Shown here: in pieces, positions 35,794 through 44,532 of the stretch
Position numbering within the stretch: the stretch's first letter is position 1
How the letters are laid out: each line of letters opens with the position of its first letter
From: an uncultured Alphaproteobacteria bacterium
Lineage (GTDB): Bacteria; Pseudomonadota; Alphaproteobacteria; MPNO01; UBA830
DNA length: 64,000 bases
NCBI GenBank assembly: GCA_913046035.1
Contig: CAJWSW010000005.1
Coordinates: 1-64,000 of the forward strand
Direction: 5' to 3'
Notes under the pieces: model-generated
The model's database searches: none
What the model saw: only the letters and a program-made list of their open reading frames with translations
Told to the model about the DNA's origin: nothing
Translations under genes and position numbers: made by a program

Positions 35794-36477
35794 TCAATTT
35801 GCCAGTAGAGAGGCAACATAAAATTTGCGGCGTCGCAAACTTTCCTCGAATTCTTTGAGAAACTCTGGTGCCACTGCGCCAATTACCGTTTCGTTAGAGA
35901 GCAAGGCGTCGGCCCATTTTTTGACTTTTGGAAAGTTGTCGAGCAGGCCCGTCCGTAAATACCCATCAGCTATAAGGAACCGTTGCAAGAAAGGCGCGTA
36001 GGCACAATCAACTAGCGATAGGTTGGGCCCGTTGAAGTAGGGGCCGTCGTTAAGGTCGCGTTGACGTGTCAGCGCTTCTTCTAGCCGCTCAATCGTTTTC
36101 GGTGCCTTGGCCAGCCCGTCTTCCATCTCTTCCCGGGTCTTCGTGTAATAAACACCGTTTAGAGCGCGCGCAAAACTAGACACGAAGTCGGTCCATGCGC
36201 GGTTGCGTGCACGCTCAATAGGATCTTCGGGGTGAAGGCGCGGCGAGACAGTTTCGTCTAGGAATTCTGCAATGGCATTTGATTCGAATAAGATATCTTC
36301 GTCGATTTTCAGCACTGGAACTTTTCCGTGCGGCGAGATCTTGAGAAACCAGTCGGGTTTTTCAAGAAGATTTATAAATGTGACCTCGAACTCGACGTCT
36401 TTGGCGCGCATAGCAATTACCGCGCGCTGGACCCAAGGTCAGGTGAATGAGCTAATCAAATGATAACTGGCAGTCAT
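35794..36477 (-). CDS. GST-family protein with in-frame UGA, probable selenoprotein
   Basis: The gene is read from the ATG at 36477 (AAGGA at 7 bases) through an in-frame TGA at codon 13 (36439-36441), giving 227 residues. The N-terminus is then MTASYHLISSFT, the UGA-encoded residue, PWVQRAVIAMRAKD. GSTs of this class have Cys at that exact place (FTCPWVQRA), the glutathione-reacting residue. The remainder is a complete GST: SPHGKVPVLKIDEDILFESNAIAEFLDE binds glutathione, and YFNGPNLSLVDCAYAPFL is the helical-domain motif. Reading from the later ATG at 36411 would lose the first strand and the active site. A SECIS-like hairpin follows the UGA. Selenocysteine is therefore inferred; a nonsense mutation is the alternative. 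DUF3126 lies 49 bases upstream on the same strand. Confidence 0.8.
36404..36427 (-). promoter_or_regulatory. SECIS-like hairpin just downstream of the in-frame UGA
   Basis: In the mRNA, a perfect 6-bp GCGCGC/GCGCGC stem (36422-36427 with 36404-36409) closes a 12-base loop that begins GGU. The first loop G is 18 bases after the UGA at 36439-36441. Bacterial SECIS elements require such a hairpin within the coding sequence close to the UGA, with a G early in the loop. Three outer pairs (GUC with GAC) can extend it across a small internal loop. Confidence 0.65.
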
Positions 36478-36526
36478 AATTCTATCCTTGCTGTTAATTC
36501 AAAAACGATAAGGATCGCCAATGCTG

Positions 36527-36751
36527 TCAAATTGAAACCGCAGCGGGTAAATCCTCTTCCAATATAGAGATATTGAGGGTGTAAGAGACCTCGCCCTCCT
36601 CGTCATCCCTGTAAAGAACGCCAATAAACTCATCGGCCATGTACACTTCGATGGGCGCGTCTGGCTTTTTAGGCTGGAGGATCTTTAAACGATTGTTGGA
36701 GAATGTCAGGCGGAGATATTCTTGTACGCGGGTAATCTCGTTTAGCGTCAT
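36527..36751 (-). CDS. DUF3126 family protein
   Basis: This is a 74-residue small conserved alphaproteobacterial protein of unknown function. The whole sequence follows the DUF3126 pattern: an N-terminal helix (LNEITRVQEYLRLTFSNNRLKIL), then APIEVYMADEFIGVLYRDDEEGEVSYTLNISILEEDL. AAAAGG lies before the ATG at 36751. It is the first gene of a likely two-gene unit with the GST-like selenoprotein. The family is a good marker that the host is an alphaproteobacterium. Confidence 0.9.
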   Translation of the reverse strand: MTLNEITRVQEYLRLTFSNNRLKILQPKKPDAPIEVYMADEFIGVLYRDDEEGEVSYTLNISILEEDLPAAVSI

Positions 36752-36914
36752 AGTTTACCTTTTCTATGTATTTTGCGCATTTTCACACCGTGTATTAGGT
36801 GATTACGGCGAAAAGGGCGATTTTGCAAGCTACCTGTTCTGATTCACTTGCCCGAAAGTCGCAAATTCGATAGCTTTAACATTTTAGGCTAGAAAAAAAT
36901 TTTGGGAGTGGAAT

Positions 36915-37982
36915 ATGACCCGGAAGGCCAATCAACCCTTTGTTCGAAATGCGTGGTATATTGCAGCGTGGTCTGAAGAAATTGAAAGTGGGCTACTTGC
37001 GCGGACGATTATGAACCAGCCGATAGTTATTTATCGCGATGCAGACGGCAATGTTGGCGCATTAGAAGATCGTTGCTGCCATAGAGGCGCGCCTTTGACT
37101 CATGGTTCAGTTACAGACGTGGGGCTGCAGTGCGGCTATCACGGTCTGACCTTTGACACCAAGGGCAACTGTGTCGATATTCCCGGTCAGAAAAATATTC
37201 CCGCCCAAGCGCAGGTTCGGCATTTTCCGCTAGTTGAACGGCACCAAATCTTATGGATATGGATGGGGGACCCGGCACTCGCAGATGAGAGTCAGATTGT
37301 CGATTATTCGTTCCACGACGATACTGAAAAATGGCCGCATCGAAAGGCGATGTTCCAGATCAAATCGAATTATATGTTGATGATTGACAACCTAATGGAC
37401 CTAACTCACTTGGGTTTCGTTCACGGGCGTACAATCGGTGGTAATCCACTTCAGCATGTCGGTGCCGACATGGACAGTCATAAAACAGAAAAAGGAGCCT
37501 ATTTTATTCGGTGGATGCTAGAGCATGACCCGCCCCCAACCTACCAAAAGGGTGGTAAATTCCCTGGCAAAGTCGACCGGTGGCAGGAGTTTGAATATGT
37601 CGGTCCCAGTGTTGTGCTGCAGTGGTCTGGCGCGGTGTCGGTAGGAAAGGGCGCTCAACAGAATCGCGAGCAGGATGGCTTCCACCTGCGCTTACTCCAT
37701 GCGGCAACACCGGAAACTGAAACCACATTTCACTATTTTTGGTCCGCTGCAAATGGCTATCGTCAAGACGATCCCGCGGCTACACAGGAAATGTACGACG
37801 AGATCTATCCGACGTTTATCGAGGATAAGGTCATAATGGAAGCGCAACAGGAGCGGATCAATTTGAATCCGGACCGCGATTTGGTTGAAATTCATGCGGA
37901 TAGCGTACTCGCGTTGGCACGATTGTCCCTTGATGAATTAGTTGAGCAAGATAATCAAATGATGGCACAGGCCGCCGAGTAG
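36915..37982 (+). CDS. Rieske aromatic ring-hydroxylating oxygenase, vanillate O-demethylase oxygenase-like
   Basis: This is a second VanA-type oxygenase (355 residues), a paralogue of the one at 16412. Rieske ligands are C54/H56 and C73/H76 (DRCCHRG ... CGYHG). The mononuclear iron site is NLMDLTHLGFVH with D162, H165 and H170. Both proteins open with the same NAWYIAAWSEEI pattern. A good GGGAG precedes the ATG. It stands alone as a single-gene unit ending in a strong terminator at 38003-38032. No reductase gene is nearby. The substrate is probably a methoxylated or N-methylated aromatic acid (inference). Confidence 0.92.
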   Translation: MTRKANQPFVRNAWYIAAWSEEIESGLLARTIMNQPIVIYRDADGNVGALEDRCCHRGAPLTHGSVTDVGLQCGYHGLTFDTKGNCVDIPGQKNIPAQAQVRHFPLVERHQILWIWMGDPALADESQIVDYSFHDDTEKWPHRKAMFQIKSNYMLMIDNLMDLTHLGFVHGRTIGGNPLQHVGADMDSHKTEKGAYFIRWMLEHDPPPTYQKGGKFPGKVDRWQEFEYVGPSVVLQWSGAVSVGKGAQQNREQDGFHLRLLHAATPETETTFHYFWSAANGYRQDDPAATQEMYDEIYPTFIEDKVIMEAQQERINLNPDRDLVEIHADSVLALARLSLDELVEQDNQMMAQAAE

Positions 37983-38002
37983 AATTGGTAAAAGAAATTG
38001 TT

Positions 38003-38032
38003 AAAATGGCGGGTTTAGCCCGCCATTTTTTT
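38003..38032 (+). terminator. Rho-independent terminator after the second Rieske gene
   Basis: A 7-bp stem TGGCGGG/CCCGCCA with a 5-base loop is followed by seven T residues, and the preceding AAAA can pair with the first T residues. It starts 20 bases after the stop at 37982. Confidence 0.88.
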
Positions 38033-38080
38033 GGTAAAGAGCTGATCAAACCTCGTAATATCGCTCAAGTGGCCTGATCT

Positions 38081-38503
38081 CTAGGCAGAGAAATTGTGTC
38101 GTGTTATGGCATCTAGGATCTGTTGTTTGCGTACCTTTAGCGCCTTCATGTCGTAAGGTTGTCTGGGGCTATGCCCCCATACGGGACCTGGCCATGCAGG
38201 ATCGCATTCGCTGCGTCCTACAACATGAACATGTAGCTGTCGAACGACATTTCCTAGTGATCCGATGTTAAGCTTCAGGGGGCTGTAAAGTTCTCGGATC
38301 ACTCTCGCTGCAACATATGTGTCTTCTGCCAACAGAATGCGGTCATCGCGTGATAAGTCGTCTATTTCTTTGAGACCTGCCTTCTTGGGGACGAGGATAA
38401 GCCAGGGGTAGCGAAAGTCGTTAAAAAGTAACACACAGCACAACGAAAGATCGCCGATTTCGGCGGTATCATTGCCTAGTCTTTTGTCGAGCTTAAAAAA
38501 CAT
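38081..38503 (-). CDS. HIT family protein
   Basis: This is a histidine-triad nucleotide-binding protein of 140 residues. The triad is in RQLHVHVVGRSECDPAWPGPVWG, with the extra C-terminal tryptophan segment common in alphaproteobacterial HIT proteins. An N-terminal LFNDFRYPWLILVPKKAGLKEI strand follows the family layout. It probably hydrolyses a nucleotide phosphoramidate or adenylate. It is convergent with the Rieske gene and shares the region of the terminator at 38003-38032. Confidence 0.9.
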   Translation of the reverse strand: MFFKLDKRLGNDTAEIGDLSLCCVLLFNDFRYPWLILVPKKAGLKEIDDLSRDDRILLAEDTYVAARVIRELYSPLKLNIGSLGNVVRQLHVHVVGRSECDPAWPGPVWGHSPRQPYDMKALKVRKQQILDAITRHNFSA

Positions 38504-38587
38504 TGTCGGTTTGCCTACCCGTCTATCTGTACATCAGTGTTGTGTTACTGGATGGTATAATTATCGTCTTTTTTTTACAGGAGTACT

Positions 38588-38653
38588 ATGAACGCTGAGA
38601 TTTTTCTTTTTATACTCTTATCCATTTTCGCGATTGGACTTTGTCACGAATGA
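38588..38653 (+). CDS. Possible small hydrophobic membrane peptide (21 codons)
   Basis: An ATG preceded by CAGGAG at 4-5 bases opens a 21-codon frame, MNAEIFLFILLSIFAIGLCHE, that is one membrane-spanning helix. Beyond the TGA stop the same frame continues YPFNNRRAAFWARKQSV to a TAA at 38705-38707, a plausible cytoplasmic tail. This pattern fits a small single-span protein interrupted by a nonsense codon, or a genuine 21-residue peptide. No SECIS-like hairpin follows this TGA. The region 38504-38888 otherwise holds no gene. Confidence 0.25.
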   Translation: MNAEIFLFILLSIFAIGLCHE

Positions 38654-38888
38654 TATCCATTTAACAATCGGCGTGCTGCTTTTTGGGCGCGGAAACAATC
38701 CGTATAATGCAATTACTTAGGAATTCCTGAAACTAAATCATCGGCGATCCTAGATCGTTATTAACGTGGTCTTAGTTGCGGATCAGATCGGTAACACTCT
38801 AGCCGGCGACGAAGGCAACTGACTTTCGGACAGGCATTTGTTTTAGACGGGATGCAGGCTAAAATTTTCCCAGACTAACCAAAGTACA

Positions 38889-39380
38889 ATGAACATCATG
38901 TCAGAAGAAACAGTAAAAATTAGTTTAACCGTCAACGGTGAACCAATCACCAGTACTGTGCCGGTGCGGCGTCACCTTGTTGACTTTTTACGCCTCAATC
39001 TTGACCTTACAGGTTCGCATCTTGCGTGCGAACACGGGGTATGTGGGGCATGCACCGTGAGGGTTGACGGGGCCGCCGTGCGTGGTTGTCTTATGTTGGC
39101 AGTTCAAGCGGATGGTGCCAATGTCGAGACCATAGAGGGGTTATCCGATAGTGGCGAAGTTGCTGACCTGCAAGCTGAATTCGAGGTCCGCAACGCAGCA
39201 CAGTGTGGTTATTGTACTCCGGGTATGATTATTACGTCGGCGGAACTTGTTGCCGCTGGGGGTTTGCCAAACAGAGAGACAATACGTGACCACCTATCCG
39301 GAAATCTCTGCCGTTGTACGGGTTACCAGTCGATAATTGATGCTGTTGAGGAGACAATGAATAAAAGGGCGGGAACATGA
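38889..39380 (+). CDS. [2Fe-2S] subunit of a xanthine-dehydrogenase-type molybdenum hydroxylase
   Basis: This is the small iron-sulphur (CoxS-like) subunit of 163 residues carrying electrons from the molybdenum centre. The plant-type cluster ligands are C47, C52, C55 and C67 (ACEHGVCGACTV). The second, helical cluster is bound by C106, C109, C141 and C143 (CGYCTPGM ... LCRCTGY). It is the first gene of a two-gene operon with the large subunit; the ATGA overlap at 39377-39380 couples them. No FAD subunit gene is present in this operon; the only one in the window is at 50743. Confidence 0.94.
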   Translation: MNIMSEETVKISLTVNGEPITSTVPVRRHLVDFLRLNLDLTGSHLACEHGVCGACTVRVDGAAVRGCLMLAVQADGANVETIEGLSDSGEVADLQAEFEVRNAAQCGYCTPGMIITSAELVAAGGLPNRETIRDHLSGNLCRCTGYQSIIDAVEETMNKRAGT

Positions 39381-41764
39381 CACCTCCAGACGGAAACGGT
39401 GGTGAAGGATTAGTTGGTAAGCGAGTTACGCGGCCCAACGTCCGTAGGCTAATTCATGGTCGCGGTCGCTACACCGATGATATTTCTGTGCCTCAGATGC
39501 TGCATATCGCTTTTGTTCGGAGCACTTATGGTCACGCGAAAGTCAAATCGATTGAGACATCTGCGGCCGAAACGGCCCCCGGGGTGGTCCGCGTGATCAC
39601 GGGCGCGCAGGTTGCCGAAATCTGCAAACCTATGCTGGCGATAGCCCAACACAGGCCTGGTCATAAATCGGCACCGCAGTATGCGTTGGCTGTTGACCAC
39701 GTTTGTTATCAAGGAGAACCAGTCGTTGCTGTTGTCGCTTCGAGCCGCGCCGAGGCAGAGGACGCCGCTGACTTGGTGACTGTCGATTACGAGGAGTTAC
39801 CTGTGGTCATGGATATCATGGAGGCGCTTGACCCCGTCTCCACGCCAATACACCCCGAACTCGGTGATAATCAATGTTTTGAACACACTACTAAAACCGG
39901 CGACGCTGCGTCAGCGCTGTCTGCCGCGAAGCTCACAGTTGAGCACAAATTTGAATTCGGGCGCCACACCGCTGTGACCCTTGAAGGACGGGCAATATTA
40001 GCCCATTGGGACCATGTCGAAGAGCGCCTGACTGTGCACCATTCTCACCAGTCACCATATCAGATGCAGGACGTGTTTTCCCGACACCTTGATATCCCCG
40101 AGCACAAGGTCAGGGTAATTACTCCTGATATCGGCGGTGGGTTCGGCCTGAAGATTAATGTTCATGGAGAGGAGCTTGCGGTCGCTGCTATTGCAAAATT
40201 AATCGGCAAGCCGGTTAAGTTTACGGCTGACCGGCTGGAGTCCTTCGTTGCCGACTGTCAGACCCGAGACCATCTTTGCACAGCCGAGATGGGTATAGAT
40301 GAAAACGGTAAAATTACTTCAATGAACTTTGAAAATGCTCTGTCGGTTGGCGCCTACACAGCATACATCCGCTTCGGTTTAGCTGAGGGTATGATGGCGA
40401 TCAGCTGCGCTGCAGCACCATATGCACTGACGGATTATCATGCGCGCACGCGGGTCGCGTATGTTAACAAGGGTATTGTGGGCATGTTTAGGGGAGTTGG
40501 GGTGCCGATTGGTTGCACTGTGACTGAAGTATTGGTGGACCAGGCGGCGGCTAAAGCGGGTATTGACCCCGTTGAGTTCCGGCGCACCAACTATCACAAG
40601 GATGAAGACTATCCCTTGGTAAGCGTTGGCGGTTATTCCGCGAAATCAATGTCACTGCATAAATGTCTGGACGCCTGTGTAAACATTATGGATTACGAGG
40701 CATTGCGTGCCGATCAAGTTGCTCGGCGTGAAAGGAATATTTGGCGCGGAATTGGCGTGGCAACATTCGTCGAGGCGGCTGCATTTGGACCAGTGTATTA
40801 TGGTCCGTCGGGAGCTCGTGTCTCCACGCAGGATGGTTGTACAGTGAAGCTGGAACCTTCCGGTGTAGTGAGGGTAATGACAAGTGTTACTGACCAGGGG
40901 CAGGGAACTTTAACGGGTATAGCACAGATTGTTGGCGACCAACTTGGCGTCGACATCGAAGATATAGATGTTCTCGCTGGCGATAGTGCAACGACCCCCT
41001 ACGGTGGGGGCGCCTGGGCGTCGCGCGGCATGGCGATGGGTGGCGAGGCAGCGCTTCATGCGGGTAAAGCGCTGAAAGAAAATATCCTTGATCTTGCTTC
41101 CTCCATTCTGCAAACGTCTTCAAGCGCTTTGACCCTCGAAGGCGGGGAAATACGGGATGCCGTTTCAGGAGAGGCGCGAATGGATCTCGCCGAACTCGCT
41201 AAGGTGGGTTACTTTCGGCAAGACACTTTGCCTGCCGGCACGCAGCCGGAGTTAATGGTCACGCGCCATCACGTGCCGGATACGCCATATTACATCGCTA
41301 ATGGTGTTCAGGGTGCCCAGGTCGAGGTGGATATTGATACAGGCTTTATTAAGCTCCTTGGTTGGTGGGTTGCTGATGATTGCGGCCGTGTGGTTAATCC
41401 GTTGATGGTTGACGAACAGATCCGCGGTGGGGTTATTCAGGGTATAGGAAATACTTTGTATGAACACAGTCAGTATGACGAGACGGGCCAGCTCTTGAAC
41501 GCGACGTTGGCCGACTATCTACTTCCGATGTCTGGTGAAATGCCTGACATTAAAATTGCCCATGTCGAGACACCATTAACGAACACCGAACTCGGGGCCA
41601 ACGGTATTGGGGAATCTGGAACGATTGGCGCCATTGCGGTTTTATGGTGCGCCGTCAACGATGCTTTAAGACCTTTAGGGGCACAGGTAACTAAGCAACC
41701 ATTTACACCGGAGCATATTTTGGAGGTTATTTCGGCAGCAAAAGAAAAATATGAAACCACTTAG
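39377..41764 (+). CDS. Molybdopterin-binding large subunit of a xanthine-dehydrogenase-type hydroxylase
   Basis: This is a 795-residue large subunit coupled to the [2Fe-2S] gene at 38889. The N-terminus includes RPNVRRLIHGRGRYTDDI and the hammerhead domain. The cofactor loops are PDIGGGFGLKINVHGEE and IVGMFRGVGVPIGCTVTE. The latter replaces the AYRGAGR loop of form II enzymes and matches the variants at 47877 and 57589, so these three form one paralogous group. The catalytic Glu is E746 in GANGIGESGTIGA. Electrons must pass to an FAD subunit from elsewhere. Substrate unknown. Confidence 0.93.
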   Translation: MTPPDGNGGEGLVGKRVTRPNVRRLIHGRGRYTDDISVPQMLHIAFVRSTYGHAKVKSIETSAAETAPGVVRVITGAQVAEICKPMLAIAQHRPGHKSAPQYALAVDHVCYQGEPVVAVVASSRAEAEDAADLVTVDYEELPVVMDIMEALDPVSTPIHPELGDNQCFEHTTKTGDAASALSAAKLTVEHKFEFGRHTAVTLEGRAILAHWDHVEERLTVHHSHQSPYQMQDVFSRHLDIPEHKVRVITPDIGGGFGLKINVHGEELAVAAIAKLIGKPVKFTADRLESFVADCQTRDHLCTAEMGIDENGKITSMNFENALSVGAYTAYIRFGLAEGMMAISCAAAPYALTDYHARTRVAYVNKGIVGMFRGVGVPIGCTVTEVLVDQAAAKAGIDPVEFRRTNYHKDEDYPLVSVGGYSAKSMSLHKCLDACVNIMDYEALRADQVARRERNIWRGIGVATFVEAAAFGPVYYGPSGARVSTQDGCTVKLEPSGVVRVMTSVTDQGQGTLTGIAQIVGDQLGVDIEDIDVLAGDSATTPYGGGAWASRGMAMGGEAALHAGKALKENILDLASSILQTSSSALTLEGGEIRDAVSGEARMDLAELAKVGYFRQDTLPAGTQPELMVTRHHVPDTPYYIANGVQGAQVEVDIDTGFIKLLGWWVADDCGRVVNPLMVDEQIRGGVIQGIGNTLYEHSQYDETGQLLNATLADYLLPMSGEMPDIKIAHVETPLTNTELGANGIGESGTIGAIAVLWCAVNDALRPLGAQVTKQPFTPEHILEVISAAKEKYETT

Positions 41765-41830
41765 CGCGAACGTCAGGGACCTGCTACCCCGGTCTACGCC
41801 AGATTAGATTTCTAACCAATAACGGCGCGT

Positions 41831-42130
41831 TCACTTTTCTGGTTCTATGGTAAACATGAGGGGATGGCCTGCCTCCTTGCCTAATTCGGTTGCCTCCTTG
41901 GCCTTAGATTCCGCGACGTCTCGGGTGTAAACTGAGATAACACAAATACCTTTCTGATGAGCTGTCATCATTTTATTGTAAGCTTCGTCATCCGTCATTC
42001 GGAATACGGTCTTTAAAACCCTTATAACAAACTCCCGCGGCGTAAAATCGTCATTCTCCAGTATCACTTTGTACATGCGTGGTCGTTTGGTCTTGGTGCG
42101 GGTAACAGTGTTTGTATCGGTATTATTCAT
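41831..42130 (-). CDS. clpS: ATP-dependent Clp protease adaptor ClpS
   Basis: ClpS recognises N-degron substrates and delivers them to ClpAP. The 99-residue protein has the disordered N-terminal tail (MNNTDTNTVTRTKTKRPRMYKVILENDDFTPREFVIRVL), the core helix motif MTDDEAYNKMMTAHQKGICVISVYTRDVAESKAKEAT, and the C-terminal HPLMFTIEPEK. Length and motifs are normal. It is not next to clpA in this window, which is unusual for many bacteria. It is convergent with the molybdenum hydroxylase operon. Confidence 0.96.
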   Translation of the reverse strand: MNNTDTNTVTRTKTKRPRMYKVILENDDFTPREFVIRVLKTVFRMTDDEAYNKMMTAHQKGICVISVYTRDVAESKAKEATELGKEAGHPLMFTIEPEK

Positions 42131-42203
42131 AATCTGATCTGCGCGGTCTTGATCCCTGGTGGAGTATTATAGCGTCTGGAAGAAAGATACCAGCAAACAA
42201 GCC

Positions 42204-42971
42204 TTATACACCTGCATCGTCGAAAGCGTCGCTGATAACTTTAAGGCCGTTAAGGGCAATGGGAACGCCATTCCAAGGGGCGGTCTGTATTGCGGCTTCG
42301 GCAACCTCATCTTTGGAAAGGCCGACATTTAACGCAGAGATCGCAAATCTTCTAAGGGAGTCGTGAAGGCTTGCTGACGTAAAACCGGCAATAGCAACTA
42401 TGACCCTTTGGCGTAAATCAAGACCTGGTCGCATCCATAGCTGCCCGTATCCATGGCGGATTGCTCCGCTGTATAGCGAAAATGTTATCGGGTTTTCGGG
42501 CGAGGCGTAGCCGCTTCCTTGTTGCTGACCGTGAAGTTTTTCCATAATTTTTGTGCCGTCAGCGTCCATCTGCTCAATCGAGCGTTTGTCTTCGGGGTGT
42601 TCTGGAAGAGAAATTCCGCGTTCGGCGAATACGCGATTTGCAGAGGATATGGCGTCCTCTGTTTTTGGTAGTCCGCCGTAGAGAGCAGCTTGGATGAAGA
42701 TTTCTGGAACTGCTTGTGGACGTAGCCCGGAGTCTAGCGCAAATTTCACCATCCGTTCAGTAGCAGTTTCTGATCCCCGAAAGCATAAGGCAGTGAGCAC
42801 AGGGATAACACGATCTGAGGCGTTGAGGATCCGTCGGTTTCCAATGCTGTGATAATAATATTCATCGATATATGCCGTGTAACCAGGCGCTTTCAAACCA
42901 GGATCCTCGTCATCTTGACCCATAGCACGCCGAAGCTCAGAGCCAGCGGTTTTGTTTGTTTCTCTGCTCAT
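42204..42971 (-). CDS. Carboxymuconolactone decarboxylase family protein
   Basis: This is a 255-residue protein with two AhpD/CMD-like helical repeats. The blocks RVIPVLTALCFRGSETATERMVKFALDSGLRPQAVPEIFIQAALYGGLPKTEDAI and LRQRVIVAIAGFTSASLHDSLRRFAISALNVGLSKDEVAEAAIQTAPWNGVPIALNGLKVI are two copies of the CMD pattern. Neither contains a CxxC redox pair, so peroxidase activity is unlikely and a decarboxylase, lactone-ring or structural role is more likely. It is just downstream of an MFS carrier gene on the same strand. Confidence 0.88.
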   Translation of the reverse strand: MSRETNKTAGSELRRAMGQDDEDPGLKAPGYTAYIDEYYYHSIGNRRILNASDRVIPVLTALCFRGSETATERMVKFALDSGLRPQAVPEIFIQAALYGGLPKTEDAISSANRVFAERGISLPEHPEDKRSIEQMDADGTKIMEKLHGQQQGSGYASPENPITFSLYSGAIRHGYGQLWMRPGLDLRQRVIVAIAGFTSASLHDSLRRFAISALNVGLSKDEVAEAAIQTAPWNGVPIALNGLKVISDAFDDAGV

Positions 42972-43101
42972 TGCGTGTTCACCTATAATCCGTACATACG
43001 AAGGAGTTGTATTAAATAATTAAGCCTATTGGATGGAGCGGCGATTAAATACACAACGCCTTTTTGCTCAAACGCATTCTGATCCGTGCAGTGGAAAATT
43101 T

Positions 43102-44385
43102 TTAATCCAGCCGGGCTTCTATAGACTTATCCATAACTCCTCGGTCACGCGCCCAAATGACCAAGACAAGCATACATGCAAAAAGAATTAGTGCACTGAG
43201 CGCCAGTGACCAGTGGATACCGATAATGCCTCCGCCAAAACCGATAGTAAATCCGCTGAAAGTGCGGCACCCTAGGCTCCCAACATTGAACAGGCCGATG
43301 GCGCGTCCGCGAATTTCTGCTGGTGAATACATCTGTGCCAGTGTTCGGGTCATCGAGTTGAACGAGAGATCGAGAAATCCAGCACACGATAAAAGAACGA
43401 ATGCTAGAATGAAGTTATCCGAAACTGCAAACCCGAAAATCGTAAGCGCCCAAAGTCCGCCAAGAATAAAAGACGTCCGCGTCTTTGCCGGAAGCATACT
43501 TCCTGCCTCTAACACAATTCCAGCGATCATGGCTCCTGCCGCATTAGCGGCAAGCAGGAGGCTGTAATAAAGTCCTTCGCCGCTATATCCAAGGTCACGA
43601 GCAAATTCCGGCATCTGAGGCTCGAACGCGTTGCCCACAAAGAAAGCCGCAATACCCGCGAGGAAAGTCATTGAAAACACAACAGGTATTCCGGAGATAC
43701 GTTTTAGTGTTTCAACCATTTCACCGAAGCCTTTAATGGTTGCGGCAGAGATTTCCCGGTCGGTGTTTACCTTTTTAGGGTTCTTGACCAACCAGAGCGT
43801 TAACGGCAAATAGATAAGCACGTTTATGAAAATTCCGATGGTTGGGCCAACGGTTATTATCATCGCGCCGCCAACAGCAGGACCGAGAAGTAAACCCAAT
43901 GTGCGAGACGTTGCGAGGAGCCGGATCGCGCTCTGGAGCTGACGGTCACCGACGACGTCGTGAACTAAAACCTGTCCGGCGGGTGCCCAAAGTACCCCGG
44001 CAAAACCGTGGACGATCAGTAAGATAACCGCATGCCACTTTTCAAGGCTGTCGGTTGCAAACAAGATTCCCCAGCCCAGTGAAACAAGCATAAATAGTAT
44101 CATGCCGGCCTGTATAATGCGCCGCGGGTCGTATCGATCAGCCAGTGCCCCTGCCCAAAGTGACCCGAGGAGGAAGGGCAACCAGTGCGAAATAACGGCA
44201 AAGCCGGCGAGTGAAGGCGACTCAAAGACGTTGAATATTATCCAATAGCTAATCACGTGCTCTACGCTATCTGCCATCATGGCAAGAGCGGCACCTGACA
44301 GGTACCGACGCGATTCTGGAAAGCGAAGGGCTGCGTAGGATCTTGTATCGTGGGGAGATTCCCCTTCGAATTTCGATTGGTTCAT
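43102..44385 (-). CDS. MFS transporter, MFS_3 (enterobactin-exporter)-like
   Basis: This is a twelve-helix major facilitator carrier of 427 residues. The first half has the conserved loop GALADRYDPRRII after helix 2 and the LLLGPAVGGAMI segment; the second half has a matching repeat with AQMYSPAEIRGRAIGLFNVGSLG. The overall pattern resembles drug-export-type MFS_3 proteins more than sugar carriers. It lies upstream of the CMD protein gene on the same strand, with a 130-base gap. The substrate and direction of transport are unknown. Confidence 0.9.
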   Translation of the reverse strand: MNQSKFEGESPHDTRSYAALRFPESRRYLSGAALAMMADSVEHVISYWIIFNVFESPSLAGFAVISHWLPFLLGSLWAGALADRYDPRRIIQAGMILFMLVSLGWGILFATDSLEKWHAVILLIVHGFAGVLWAPAGQVLVHDVVGDRQLQSAIRLLATSRTLGLLLGPAVGGAMIITVGPTIGIFINVLIYLPLTLWLVKNPKKVNTDREISAATIKGFGEMVETLKRISGIPVVFSMTFLAGIAAFFVGNAFEPQMPEFARDLGYSGEGLYYSLLLAANAAGAMIAGIVLEAGSMLPAKTRTSFILGGLWALTIFGFAVSDNFILAFVLLSCAGFLDLSFNSMTRTLAQMYSPAEIRGRAIGLFNVGSLGCRTFSGFTIGFGGGIIGIHWSLALSALILFACMLVLVIWARDRGVMDKSIEARLD

Positions 44386-44532
44386 CTAGTTGCAAATCTC
44401 TCGAGAAAAATGCCGGCAAAAGATATCAACGTCGGCACTGGTATTTAGCCTTTTTGCGTCAGGCAATTGCGTTACATACTTGAGCCATTCTTGCCGTTAA
44501 AGCTCAAATTATCCGATGACTAAGCGCTGAGC

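Noticed and set aside
36411-36477. Reading the GST-like gene as a pseudogene broken by a nonsense codon
   Set aside because: The stop falls exactly at the catalytic Cys position and is followed by a SECIS-like hairpin, while the rest of the frame is intact; this favours selenocysteine, though the alternative is not excluded.
38588-38707. Treating the TGA at 38651-38653 as a second selenocysteine codon
   Set aside because: No suitable hairpin follows and the residue is not at a redox motif.
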